64,000 nucleotides of DNA from Adiantum capillus-veneris (lineage: Eukaryota; Streptophyta; Polypodiopsida; Polypodiales; Pteridaceae): contig CM043943.1 in assembly GCA_014529385.2 (NCBI GenBank), positions 153,303,092 through 153,367,091 of the forward strand, given 5' to 3'. The position numbers and the translations under genes were made by a program. The notes under the pieces were generated by a model. The model did not search any database. It had not been told where the DNA came from and saw only the letters and a program-made list of their open reading frames with translations. Positions 1-10,119 of this stretch are shown in pieces. Position 1 is the stretch's first letter. Each line of letters begins with the position of its first letter.

Positions 1-344
1 TACATGTGTAACTGCATTCTTAAACTGTCGGTTTGGGTATGCTTGAAAGTGTTACGGGATCCAACGTGTACTATAAGACAGTGGCAAAATGTGCAGCTAC
101 CATTTTGTCATTGGAAACTTAGTGACTCAAAGCAATGGCAGAGTGCGAAGCTACCACTATGTCATTGGGACAGGGTTCACACGCAGGCAATACATGAGTC
201 GACGAGGTGTTGAATACACCAGGGTTGACAATGAGCATGTATGTGTCGTATATGTGTCGACAGGTGTTGAATACATCAGTGTTGACAGTAAGCATGTACG
301 ACATAGATGCAAACGAGGACGTTTGAGATTTCAAGAGGGGGGTA
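1..344 (+). repeat. 3' untranslated end of a chromovirus (E1) with short tandem repeats
   Basis: This stretch ends in a polypurine tract and an LTR start, so I read it as the 3' end of a Ty3/gypsy element entering from the left edge. It contains two imperfect copies (about 200-250 and 258-305) of a roughly 55-bp unit built around GTGTTGAATACA and GTTGACA. The small open frames here are not recognisable proteins. The assignment rests on the same tract-plus-TGTCAC layout at 3599-3615, where a chromodomain lies upstream. Confidence 0.45.
332..342 (+). promoter_or_regulatory. Polypurine tract of chromovirus E1
   Basis: The run CAAGAGGGGGG sits immediately before TATGTCAC. A G-rich purine tract directly upstream of a TG LTR start is the plus-strand priming site of LTR retrotransposons. 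The same arrangement occurs at 3599-3609. Confidence 0.5.
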
Positions 345-1690
345 TGTCACCAGCGTGTGACTACTATCTATCCTTTTTGTTGATTTCTTTCTTATTATCT
401 ATTTACTTTCACTTTTTGGAAACACCCCTCGGGAAATCTAACTGCCCTGCATTGCATAGCTAGTGTGGAACTGTCCAGAGGGAGTCCAGGCCTGAGGGCA
501 AGAGAGCACTAAGGTTGGACAAGGACTATGGTTAGCCAAGTGGGGTCATTGACTAGCCAAAGTGGAATCCTTTGCTACAGAGGCTACATTTCAGTTCTGG
601 ATGTGGCCGCAGTGTACAAAGAGGGTCGGATGACCTAGAAAGATACAATGGCAGCATCTCCTAAAATTTAGGGAACTGCTATTTTGGGACCTGAAAATGT
701 GTTGACGTCATTACCTCCGGAATGACAAAGGGAACATTTTCTTACTCTGCCGTGAAGTCAACTGGGCAACCGGTTGGGATATTTTTAGGCGGCAACCCCG
801 AAACGGGAAAATGCTTGTAAATGTGCCAAGTGGCACCAGACGCAAGAGAGAGTTGGCGCTGAATTTTAAGCTGGGAGAGGCTCATTTGCAGCTTTTGTCA
901 CAGGTTAAGAGCTATGGAGTGCTTGCTTTCCCTCTTATGCACAGTGCGGTGCCAGGAGTGATGCCCTGCACGCTACGCACTGCCCTCTCTCTCCCCTTTG
1001 GCAGTATGTTATGCCCCTCTAGTGGGCTTTTCATTTGACCAATGTACAGTTGTGTGGGTTCATGCGCGATTGCCGAGGCAAGAGCCTCTTGCACAGGTAC
1101 TGGATTAGCTAGCGGCTAATCTCCCCGCAGGTACAGGTGAATTCGGAGAGGTTTCACGCCAGAAATCTCGTCCGATTCAAAGGGCAAGTAGCCCTACAAG
1201 TGCGGGAGCTCGAGGACTTGCTAGGGATGCGACCGGCACGCGAAACGGAGCCCGAAACAGTGAATTACAGCCTGCTGTGTATTTTTGCAGGTTTAGGGTT
1301 TTGGCCCTAAACGGACCCTAATACCCCCAGGAGGTTCGGGGATGCAAGGGGACCGCTGTACAGGCGATCTGGCGCATTTTCAGGGCTGAAAACAGAGAAT
1401 TCAGCGTGCTGCAGATTCTCGCCAGGTTTTGCAAAGTGCCCGTATGCGTCGGGAAAGTCAGTCAATGCGTGGGAATACTGACCGTGAAGGGTGCTAGTAC
1501 AGTTATGCTGCCGAAATCGGGCTGGAACAGTGGAAATTCAGCCGAGTTTGTGCGGGGCAGCTTGTAGGAACCACAGCGTTTATTCCCTCTTTTGAATAAT
1601 AAAGAAATACCGAAAGGGGCGCCTAAGTTAGGGGCCAATCTGGTGTCTGTCTACTCATACAGGTGCAATCTAGCAGCCTGTATCCCTCTC
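345..1690 (+). mobile_element. 3' LTR of chromovirus E1 (right end approximate)
   Basis: The LTR starts with TGTCAC right after the polypurine tract. It contains AATAATAAAGAAATACCGAAAGGGGCGCC near 1595-1625, of which a close relative (AAGAAATACCGAATGGGACGCC) recurs at 4046-4067 in the LTR of element E2, probably the polyadenylation/R region. No matching 5' LTR is present in the window, so the right end is a guess from where repeat R5a begins. No protein of note is encoded. Confidence 0.4.
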
Positions 1691-1699
1691 CCCTTTGTG

Positions 1700-2412
1700 G
1701 TGTCTTGAAAGTACAGGTAAAATAGACGATTAATAATGGGTGAAAGCTAAATCAAGGTTTAAAGTAAAGTCTACCGCCCTTTTTGGATCAAACAGGCCGG
1801 TTTCATGGCGTCATCACGACACAGCAGATCAGCCTAGCGTTTTTGCATTTGCAGAACCCCAACGACAGAAGGACCAATTTCAGCCCCTGGCGTTTTTGGA
1901 TTTCAGCAGCCAATTAAGACCGACATCATTCACCTAAAGTATAGCAGATTCAGCCCGTAAAGACCATCAGTTTCCAACCCTAAGAAACCTTATTTTTCAG
2001 CCATAAAAACGCAGCCAAAACAGTCATTTTCAGCCACCAAAACAGTCCCGAAATTCAGCGAATAGAAGAACTCAGATTTCAGCCATCAAGTCGCCGTCGT
2101 CATCGGCATAGTCCCATTGCATCAGTCCATTGCATACGCATTGTACACCTTTGTGCAATCAAAGAATAGACCACTCTCGCCGACGAGAGTGGGGCCTTCG
2201 GAGGAGGGTTTTACAACCCCTCGGTGTCGTATCTCTTCTCTCTCCTTCTCTCAGTCTCATTCATTTGCACGCACAATATCCACTCACTTTGTTCGTGACC
2301 ACAACACTCTACAAGACGGAAAGCTCTCTTTCCCAAAGAACTAAAAGGAACCTTGAGCAATAAAGATCACTAATCTTGAGAAAATACAACATTCATTCCG
2401 CTGCACCTAACA
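1700..2412 (+). repeat. LTR-like repeat R5, copy a
   Basis: The segment from about 2100 to 2412 matches 5660-5961 in the same orientation and 4756-5010 in inverted orientation. It shares a CTCTCGCC...GAGAG hairpin, the stretch AAAGGAACCTTGAGCA and an end in TGCACC(T)TA(A)CA. Upstream it is rich in TTTTTCAGC and GCGTTTTT motifs, as in copy c. It ends in CA and is likely an LTR fragment, but I found no primer site or target duplication. The parent superfamily is unknown. Confidence 0.45.
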
Positions 2413-2621
2413 TAATTAGAGGCCAGCCAATGAGAAGAGGGTGGTGGACACACTCTATGCCCTCAAAAATGTAGGGGGACAAAGTAGCCTTACACTTCTT
2501 AAATGGGCTCTTACCTAGTGAGAAGGGGGGGGGGCATATGGAACCTCCAACTTCCCTCCTTTTTTATTTGGTTTTGAAAAAATCCCAAAAATTTGAGCTC
2601 TTACGTTTTGAGAAGGCACCC
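2413..2621. other. Degenerate spacer between R5a and chromovirus E2
   Basis: This spacer has a purine-rich tract with a run of nine G around 2526-2536, and otherwise no coding or repeat signal I can assign. The downstream part may be decayed integrase coding sequence of E2. Confidence 0.3.
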
Positions 2622-3032
2622 CTGAGAAACAAGAAGGGAAAGGAGAGACTTTTTCCAAAGCTTAGTATGCGTTACTACAGACCTTTCCAGATCTCTACAA
2701 AGATTAATGATGTCTCTTTCTGACTGAAACTGCCTGACACTTCGAGGATTCACAATGCATTCCATGTGAGTCTCTTGAAACCTTTTAAAGGAGATGTGTC
2801 TGATGATGGGGAGCTTGATGAGCAACCCGAAGTGGAAGAAAACGAGGAGATCCTTGTTCCTGAACAGATTTTGGCACGTAAGGATACGAAGAATAAAGGT
2901 AAAGTCCGAAGGCGGTTCTTGGTTAAGTTGAAGAACTATCCTGCATTGGATGCGAAGTGGATGGAGGAGGAGGACCTAGCAGATACTTCTCAGATTGTGA
3001 AACTTTACCTCGAAGCTTTTGGTTTAGCATAG
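2622..3032 (+). pseudogene. Chromovirus E2 integrase C-terminus and chromodomain
   Basis: This is the end of a Ty3/gypsy polyprotein. The reading contains the integrase C-terminal signature RYYxPFQI, then LKLPDTSRIHNAFHVSLLKPF, then an acidic linker (EEILVPEQIL), then a chromodomain (RRRFLVKLKNYPALDAKWME) ending at a TAG at 3030. Chromodomains of this type follow integrase in plant chromoviruses and are thought to guide integration to heterochromatin. An in-frame TGA at 2721 separates the integrase tail from the chromodomain, and everything upstream (gag to integrase core) is absent, so this is a relic. Its own polypurine tract and LTR follow at 3599-3612. Confidence 0.8.
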
Positions 3033-3598
3033 TCTACTCCAATGGAACCCAGAATTCAACTTGGCCGGAGATCTGATGCAATGGGATGCACAAGAGGGGA
3101 GTTACTCCGCTCCTTTGTCAACAAATGCCTCGATTTTGATACTAGAGTCACTGATATCTCTTTGAGCTTCACGGATACTGAGAGCTAACAGTATTCTGCC
3201 GTATGACTTTATGAAATGGAATTCCTGAATATGAAACTGATTTGTTCTTGACTTGTTTTTACGTACAGGAACTGATAGACGAAATGACTGCAGCATTTTG
3301 GTCTACTTGATCTCAAATAGACATGGTTGCCATAGGGGATAGTCAATCGGACATCGATGAGGTCCCGATTGGATCTAGATGCGATTGCTAGCTACATTGC
3401 CGATAAATCATGGTCTAAGATCCAAATGAATGTTGAATGTCATGTGATGTCCTGTGATGTTATGTGATGTGACTGTCGATTGGTACGTGTGCTAGATGTG
3501 TGTTCCTAGTACGTAAGTGCTAACAGTCAGTGTCTACTAAGACGGTTTATGGCCTCTGTCTGTTTTGTAGGCGTAATCGAGGGCGATTACAATGCTTT
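3033..3598 (+). other. 3' untranslated region of chromovirus E2
   Basis: This non-coding stretch lies between the chromodomain stop and the polypurine tract. It includes overlapping ATGTGATGT repeats near 3438-3470. No ORF of interest is present. Confidence 0.45.
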
Positions 3599-3609
3599 CA
3601 AGAGGGGGG
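3599..3609 (+). promoter_or_regulatory. Polypurine tract of chromovirus E2
   Basis: CAAGAGGGGGG lies just before TATGTCACAAAG, where the 3' LTR starts. It is identical in form to the tract at 332-342. Confidence 0.6.
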
Positions 3610-3611
3610 TA

Positions 3612-4300
3612 TGTCACAAAGTGATGACGTGGCGACTACTGAAACCCTAACCCTAATTTTCAAAAACCCTAAATCTACAAGTTGAAAATGCTGACGTGGC
3701 ATGGCTGTACGACAGCCCTTGGAGAACACGAAAAATCTACCACCTGTACAGAAACCCGCTGATTACGACAGGGCAGCAACGATGCTTTTTCCTACGCAAA
3801 CGATGAGGGAGAGAGAGAGAGAGTCTTTTGCTTTATTTTTAATTGGCTCAAGAGAGCTTGTGAGAGAAAGAGCCTTTGCTTTATTTTTAGGCTTTTGATT
3901 TTCAGCTTTTGGGGCTCTGCTTTTGGCATCCCTTGTAAACAATAAATAAGTGGTTTGGGCTCTCACTTCTCAGAGCATCTGGACGCAGAGTCTGAGAGTG
4001 AGACCCAACCGCACTCTTGTACTTTGAACTCAGATTAATACAAAAAGAAATACCGAATGGGACGCCAATCTTTGGGGCCAATATCTCTAGGCACGGAACT
4101 CCGTCGGGCCAGTGTAAATCAATTGTGAACTGTGAATTGTTTTGAAGTGGTTAGTTGGTGTTGTCGCGGTAGATTCTTGACTTGGAGAGTCCAAGTCTGT
4201 TACAGATCTACCCTCTAACTAGGAGGACAGACCTTTTCTATTGAATCTATCGTTAAGGAACAAGCGGACAAAGGTAGGAAGAGCCTATTCGCATGACATC
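3612..4300 (+). mobile_element. 3' LTR of chromovirus E2 (right end approximate)
   Basis: The LTR begins TGTCACAAAG after the polypurine tract. It contains a GA-rich run (3808-3823), a likely polyadenylation region (AATAAATAAG near 3941) and the AAAGAAATACCGAATGGGACGCC block shared with E1. The end is uncertain because an antisense copia fragment follows from about 4330. No 5' LTR was found in the window. Confidence 0.5.
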
Positions 4301-4329
4301 AGCTACTAGCTAAATGGGCCATCTCCATT

Positions 4330-4750
4330 TGGTATCAACAAAGTGTCTAAGGCGTGCGTATATCCAGTGATAAGTCGTGGCGCCAAGATTATGGGTGCCC
4401 ACGATCAACGTGTGCTCCATTCTTTGCAACCTTCTTCCCCATAATCTAGGAAGACTCCCTTAATGGACTTCATATCAAGCTTTGTTCTCTAGTCACTGCG
4501 TACAAAAACAAAAGCTTCGCAACCAAATACTCTCAAATGATCATAAGAGGCAAGTTTGCCAGACCAAACCTCCTCTGGAATATCATTTTTCAGCGTATTA
4601 TTAGGAGAGCGATTGCAAATATAAACTGCAGTTTTCAATGCCTCCCCCCAAAACTCTTGCAAAAGATTAGCGGTGGACAACATGCAACGCACTCTCACAT
4701 AAAGTACGATTATCTCTCAGCCACACCATTAGAAGACGGATTATAAGGGA
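4330..4750 (-). pseudogene. Copia integrase fragment
   Basis: Read on the - strand, this gives a Ty1/copia integrase stretch: NGVAER (with a stop), then CMLSTANLLQEFWGEALKTA, CNRSPNNTL, and DHLRVFGCEAFVFVRSD, followed by LDxKSxKGVFLDYGEE. These are the conserved blocks downstream of the catalytic core. The open piece is 4489-4698 (69 residues). It begins only a few bases from an R5 LTR end on the same strand, so gag, protease and the integrase core are missing. It is non-functional. Confidence 0.75.
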
Positions 4751-4755
4751 TTGTC

Positions 4756-5060
4756 TGTAAGGTACAACGAAAGTGAATGTTGAACTTTGCTCAAGATGAG
4801 TGCTCCGAACTGTGCTCAAGGTTCCTTTTACTTACGGAAGGGAGAGCCTTCCGTTCCTTTAGTGAGAGAGTGCAATGGACACAAACAAAGTGGTGAACAC
4901 TATGAATGAAGGTACTGAGACTGAGAGATAGAGAGAGAAGAATACGACACCAGAACGTTGTCAAACCCTCCTCCAAAGGCCCCGCTCTCGCTATTGATTG
5001 CACAAATCTCTACAATGCTTGGACTTGCCGACGATGTCGACGACGACAAGACGGGATTAA
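4756..5060 (-). repeat. LTR-like repeat R5, copy b (inverted)
   Basis: This is the reverse complement of the end of R5: TGTAAGG at 4756 corresponds to the CCTTACA end of copy c at 5961. Homology covers the AAAGGAACCTTGAGCA stretch, the TCTCTCTCTATCTCTCAGTCTCAG stretch and the hairpin region near 4980. With copy c it makes a large inverted repeat around 5060-5690. On the - strand the copia integrase fragment follows directly, suggesting a 5'-deleted copia element. Confidence 0.55.
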
Positions 5061-5079
5061 GTGACTTTTGTTGGGAAAC

Positions 5080-5961
5080 TGGGTAGGGAAAATTGCCTAA
5101 GACAATATATAAGGAAACCCTAACGCTAGCATTTCTAGCAGAAGAGCAAGGAGAACACAGGCACCAATTGCAACAGGCTTCTCTCTCTCTCTCTCTCAAG
5201 CAAGATCCCTAAGAACCCTGGCGTTTTCCCCTCAAGGTAAAGCTAGCGTTTTTTAGCACTCATATTAGCGTTTGGAAGCCCATCAAGTTAGCATTTTTAG
5301 GCCTACTGTTACAGCAATTTCAACCCCTGTACTAGCGTTTTCCAGCCCTGCATTGCAGCATTTTTGCAGCCAGCATATCAGCATTTCAAGGCAGCTTTCA
5401 AGCGATTCCAAGACCCAACAGATCAGCGTTTTTCATGACCAGCAGACCAGCGTTTTGGACAAGCATTAGACCAGCGTTTTTCAGCCGGATTTGCAGCATA
5501 TTCAGCAACCTACTTCCGCGTTTTTCCTCAGCCTAAGGCACCGTTTTCAGCACACAGATCAGCCCCAACTTGGTGCGACAAGAACCAACTCACAGCATTC
5601 AGTTTTCAGCCTTAGCTTCGTCATCGTCGTCCGCACCGTCGACCTCGGCATAGCAACACTTAGACTCATTGCATCAGCCCCTTGTATCAGATTGTGCAAT
5701 CAATAGCATAGACCTCTCTCGCCATCGAGAGAGGGGCCCTTGGAGGAGGGTTTGACAACTTCCTGGTGTCGTATTCTTCTCTCTCTATCTCTCAGTCTCA
5801 GCACCTTCATTCACAGTGTTAATCCACTTTGTTTGTGATCTCTTGCACTCTCTCATTAATGGACAGAAGGCTCTCCCTTCCCTAAGTAAAAGGAACCTTG
5901 AGCACAGTTCGAAGCACTCATCTTGAGCAAAGTTCAACATTCACTTCCGCTGCACCTTACA
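5080..5961 (+). repeat. LTR-like repeat R5, copy c, with many GCGTTTTTCAGC-like motifs
   Basis: This is the longest R5 copy. TATATAAGG at 5106 may be a TATA box. A CT microsatellite follows near 5180, and about a dozen variants of AGCGTTTTTCAGC are spread over 5218-5605. The 3' part (5660-5961) matches copies a and b and ends TGCACCTTACA. No primer site follows at 5962, so the copy is solo or truncated. Confidence 0.5.
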
Positions 5962-7198
5962 CTAATGGCTTGTCACCCATAATGTTTGACAAAATTTCCG
6001 AAGTGGTGTTTTGAAACTTTTGAAACTCGTTCAATACGAATTGTTTCGAAACTTCACGTGTGTTCATTTACAAGTGAGGCCTTGGGATCTTCTCTATAGG
6101 TCATTGCAGAGTTGCGGATTGGAGAGCGACTACTCAGCAATTGCAACTTGTATCTATGATCATCATCTTGCATCGACCAAAAAGCAACTACTATGAAAAA
6201 TTGACGCCCAAAAGTTAATGTCCAAAAAGTCAATGCTTTCAATAACTGACTTGGAAAGGCAGCCCCGTTTGTACATACCACATCAGTAAGCCGTGTAGCC
6301 CTTCCACTTCAAGACTCGCAAAACGTTTTGCATCATGAATCCCACCACATTCCATGCACAGCTGAGTGCAAGCTCAAGTCCTACAATCCAATCTAGCTCC
6401 TTCTCGCATCGAAAAGCCTAGTGCTCTAATACCATGTGGAGCCTTGAGGTAGGACAAATCACCCAGCCACCGTACAAAAATAAATAAAGGCGCCTAGAAA
6501 ATAAATGAGCCACAATGGGCACCGAACATAAAATTGGCAGCCAACGAACAATTGGGCGGCCGGACAAAGATGCAATCTAAATGCTATGCAATGGGTGGCC
6601 ATCCAAGATACACAGTAGCCATACAAGTATGACCTAGACCACGGTAAAGCAAGAAGAGTGTTGAATACTCTAAAACTTAGTTTAAAACAATATGTACAAT
6701 AGAACCTCATACATAAGCATTGTGAAAGAGGCATCTTCTTGACACGCAAGGTTATACATAGGCTGATATGTGGCTTCTCTTAGGTGAATTCATGGGCTAG
6801 ACTTATACACATGGCTGTCTACATTGTCTCTACATGTATGAGAAGGTTCGTACTAGGGGCATGAGACAAAGCCCATCCCCAATACCGCCCTCTCCACATC
6901 TCTCAAACTCTGACACTCTACTGAACTTCTTTGTAACTAAATCTTAAGACATACCTTTTTATATCACCTGTACAAATTATAAGGATGGTCAACCCAAGTT
7001 TAAAACATAATGTATAACCGTGCTGCGATTCCAGAGATTTACGAAGAAGGAATGGTAACCAAAACAAATTATGGCAGCGACTGGGCAGCCAACTGTCAAG
7101 AGCGATAATTCTATAAGTGGTGTCTAGCTGCCTAAAGGTGATAATCTTCTCGGTTCATACTTCATATTGGTCACATCCTGAGGTGCACTGTGAGGACG

Positions 7199-7236
<38 letters not shown>

Positions 7237-7571
7237 ATGTGCATGCTCTTGCTGTAGAGTACTGTGGAAAGAACTTACTTTTAGATGGAGAGCAGTATGA
7301 GGTAGCATGAGCTTGCGAAGGTCTTGGTGTAACTTTCGCAGAAGAGGAGGCAGCTTTCCTCTGGCAATGACAAAGCTGCGAGGAAACTTCTCCGTCTCAC
7401 CTTCCGACTGCAGCGGATTCTGCGTGCGCTTCTTTTTCTGCATGTACCCCTCCCTTTAAGTACCCACTAACGAAATCCGAGCTTTCTAACAGAGTTGAAC
7501 TTACCCTTCGTGAGCGCCCCATGGCTGCAACTGCTTCGCGAGCTCCAGGAGGAGGGAGGGGCAGAGTGGGT
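5962..7571. other. Gene-free stretch with a possible - strand copia LTR/primer site
   Basis: No recognisable protein is encoded. At 6423-6434 the reverse complement reads TGGTATTAGAGC, one mismatch from the usual initiator-Met tRNA primer-binding site, and the next bases on the + strand start TGTGGAGCC. That could be the end of a - strand LTR running right from 6435. No partner LTR was found. A (GA)n microsatellite lies at 7201-7234. Confidence 0.35.
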
Positions 7572-7580
7572 TAATAAGAA

Positions 7581-7958
7581 GGGAAAATTACCAAAATACC
7601 CCCTCTAATTTGTGGAAATTCCCAAAATACCCCTCATATTTTAAAAATTCCCAAAATACCCTTAGATCCGTTTTTGAGTGCTTAGCATGTAGTTTGTCAC
7701 AAATTACCTAGGAAAAAAAAGGCAATTATGTCTAAAAATAATGAAGCAATTCATCTCCAAAGCCTACATAACCAACTCAAATTCTAGTTTTAGCATCTTG
7801 TGTTGATAGACAATCAGTCTTCTTATGAAAAGCTACAAAAAAAATTATCTTTGGAGGAATTTAATCTCACAACTATAGATATTTTGGGAATTTTTTTAAT
7901 TTGAGGGGTATCTTGGGAATTTCTACACAAATTACAGGGGTATTTTGATAATTTCCCC
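7581..7958. mobile_element. Mutator-like (MULE) MITE with 9-bp target duplication
   Basis: The two ends are inverted copies over about 80 bp. The left arm starts GGGAAAATTACCAAAATACC; the right arm, reverse-complemented, starts GGGGAAATTATCAAAATACC. Both arms carry repeated blocks of AATTCCCAAAATACCCCT type. The flanks are the identical 9-mer TAATAAGAA at 7572-7580 and 7959-7967, the target-duplication length of Mutator-like elements. The 378-bp element has no coding capacity and must have been moved by a MULE transposase elsewhere. Confidence 0.88.
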
Positions 7959-8046
7959 TAATAAGAAATTGTAGGACATGCGTTCCTGCAACAGTCGATT
8001 CACACTCCGTGCAGAAATCCCAAGTGGTTTTGCTGACTCACAAAGG

Positions 8047-8135
8047 CCTGGCTTCACTTCCATGCCAAAAAAAAACCTTCATATGCATGGCTTCACTTCC
8101 ACACCCAAAAAAAAAAAAACCTTTCGTATGCAAGA
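8047..8135. repeat. Imperfect 43-bp tandem duplication
   Basis: The block GGCTTCACTTCC, then poly-A, then CCTT(C/T)(A/C)TATGCA occurs twice in tandem (8050-8090 and 8091-8133). The poly-A runs are nine and thirteen bases long. The origin is unknown. Confidence 0.6.
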
Positions 8136-8399
8136 GTTTTTGGAAGAAATCTTTAAGCCTTTGAGGCAGACTTAGAAATCTTTTAAGCAGTATTTAATAT
8201 CTAGAACAACCTCACACAAAGGTAGGTAAGGAGCTTGAAGAAGCACTTTGAGCAAGCTTCAAGCTATGGAGTGATGGTGGCTGCTCCCTAGCTGCCAAGC
8301 GATCGTCTCGCTTCACATGCACCATTCTTGAATCTTCCTCAACAACCCAAACCTTGAGACGTTAACCCCTCCTCTTGATAATCATCCCTCTCTCGCTCA

Positions 8400-8652
8400 C
8401 CTAACTCTTAGCAACCCCCTCTACCTACCGCAGAGGAGAAGTGGCGCTCCCAACTTCATTTGGATCTTCACCCCACATTTTAGAGGTTCGGGTGGTACAA
8501 CGCTTGGCATCAATCCCAACTTTATCCCTACCTCAAGCTGGTTGGTGTAGTTTTGACTTCGACTCCCCCACTCTAGAATTCAATGATTGCTAGTCCAGAC
8601 AAGACTCTCATTCTTTTGGGAGGCTTCAACATGGTGGAAACCAAGCAAGACA
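8400..8652 (+). pseudogene. LINE, 5' piece: AP-endonuclease domain (part)
   Basis: The clear part is 8595-8652, which reads PDKTLILLGGFNMVETKQD. This matches the LxGDFNxVE block of plant LINE apurinic endonucleases, with the motif aspartate (GDFN) replaced by glycine. The frame resumes after the 12-kb solo LTR insertion at 20622-20640 and then at 28075, reading YKGLGMVIKGSKLEAF. Upstream of 8400 the homology fades and the LINE 5' end cannot be placed. AGACA at 8648-8652 is the target duplication of the solo LTR. Confidence 0.7.
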
Positions 8653-9268
8653 TGTCATAAAATCTAATATCTAACCAACCCAAATGATTTTCTCGTATTA
8701 AACTGATCATTTAATGTGGGAGAATAAACGGGAACAAGGGTTAGGATATAGACATGTGCTTTAGATGCGTCTCAGCATGGGACCAAAGGTAATGGGTCCA
8801 AACGGGAGATGGTCTATCAAAGAGCAATGCTAATGGAGCTTAAAGACCCTAGGGTTAGCTTCATTAAAGACTTTCGAAGGTTAGTGTTTAAAAGTCCTTT
8901 GACCTAAGGTAAGCTAGGGCTGAGCTTGAGGTGGGAACCCGGCCCAAGCTTAAGGTGCTTGTCGTGCTTGATGACTAAGGTGCTTGAGGTGCTTGTTGTG
9001 CTTGCCGACTAGGGAACCTGAGGTGCTTGTGGGAACACTACCCATGCTTGAGGTGCTTTGTCATGCTTCCTGACTAAGGTGCTTGGGGGTAAGGTGTTCA
9101 AAAATTCAAATCCCATCCCTACAAGAGAGGGGGCGAGCCCTAAAGCTAGGGGGATGAGGGAGAACGCACACACCCTCACACGAGGCAAGCTTAGTACAAA
9201 GAAAGCAAAAGGGACACTTTCCAAGCTCCTCTTCATGTTGCCCTCATGGTGTGCCTAAAGCCTATTGG

Positions 9269-9529
9269 TGTTGGGTATTCAAGCCCATAATGTCTTAGCT
9301 CGTGGGTACAAGCTAGTGGGTACAAACCCTTATAGCATGCAGGTTAGTCCAGCTGCAAGTCAAGTCTGCATGCAGTTTGCAAGGTCCAAAGTTATTTATA
9401 TTGTAAAGGCTTCTATAATCAATAGTAGCGTGTTCTCTTTTGCAAGCAGAGTCGATCTCTCTCTTTCTTTCTCGCTCTCTGCTGTAGCACGCTTGCACCA
9501 CCATGCCTCCATAGCAAAAGCACCCAACA
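9269..9529 (+). repeat. TR-GAG 5' LTR
   Basis: The LTR starts TGTTGGGTATTC and ends CACCCAACA, so its ends carry a short inverted repeat TGTTGGGT/ACCCAACA. The copy at 11263-11524 is about 97 percent identical. Confidence 0.92.
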
Positions 9530-9531
9530 CA

Positions 9532-9543
9532 TGGTATCAGAGC
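9532..9543 (+). promoter_or_regulatory. TR-GAG primer-binding site
   Basis: TGGTATCAGAGC lies two bases after the LTR. It is the exact complement of the initiator-Met tRNA 3' end used by plant copia elements. Confidence 0.92.
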
Positions 9544-10119
9544 TTTGGCAACCCGGCCTCGGCTTGAGTAGAAACGGCGGGAGGAACCGCTTACACAGAG
9601 AACAAAGGCATTGTCGACCTGTTGCAAAACACACAAAGGCGGCAACAGTTTTGCCATGGCCCTGTGGTGAATTTTCGACACATGAGCAAGCCCTGGTTTG
9701 GTGGTCTTAGCCTGCTGCAAAGCAAATCCATCATCTCGGCATCGTCTGCAACAGAAGAAACTCGTTGTTTGTATTTCTTTGCATTAAATTTCACACACAA
9801 GGCTTATTTTTTGAGCCTGTCCGCCCATTATTTCTTGGCCACCCACTATGGAAGAGGTGCTTCTCACCTTCAAAGCCAACTTTGTGGAACATTAAGGCAT
9901 TGGACGACCATCTTGGGGGCAGGAGGCACAAAGCTATTGTTGAAGGAAATTGTGCCATTGCTGAAGGAAAATTAGCCAAGTCAAGTAAGACGTCGGTTGA
10001 TGGAAAACCTAACCCTATTTTGATTTTTCAAGCAAACGAGCATTCCCACCCTCGCAAAGTCTTTCTGCTACAAGTCAAATCTGACCGAACTCTTCACCTT
10101 TTACTTCAAAGACCTCAAC
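9544..10119 (+). other. TR-GAG leader
   Basis: This is a 576-bp region between the primer site and the Gag ATG. Several short ORFs cross it (one open frame spans 9765-10181) but none resembles a known protein. A long structured leader may carry dimerisation and packaging signals; that is inference. Confidence 0.5.

Noticed and set aside
3643-3675. AAACCCTAACCCTAA, resembling plant telomere repeats
   Set aside because: Only about two to three imperfect units lie within an LTR; too short for interstitial telomere sequence.
9313-9720. 135-codon open frame on the - strand across the TR-GAG 5' LTR
   Set aside because: It is antisense to LTR and leader, low-complexity (RERERKRE) from CT repeats, and has no family resemblance.
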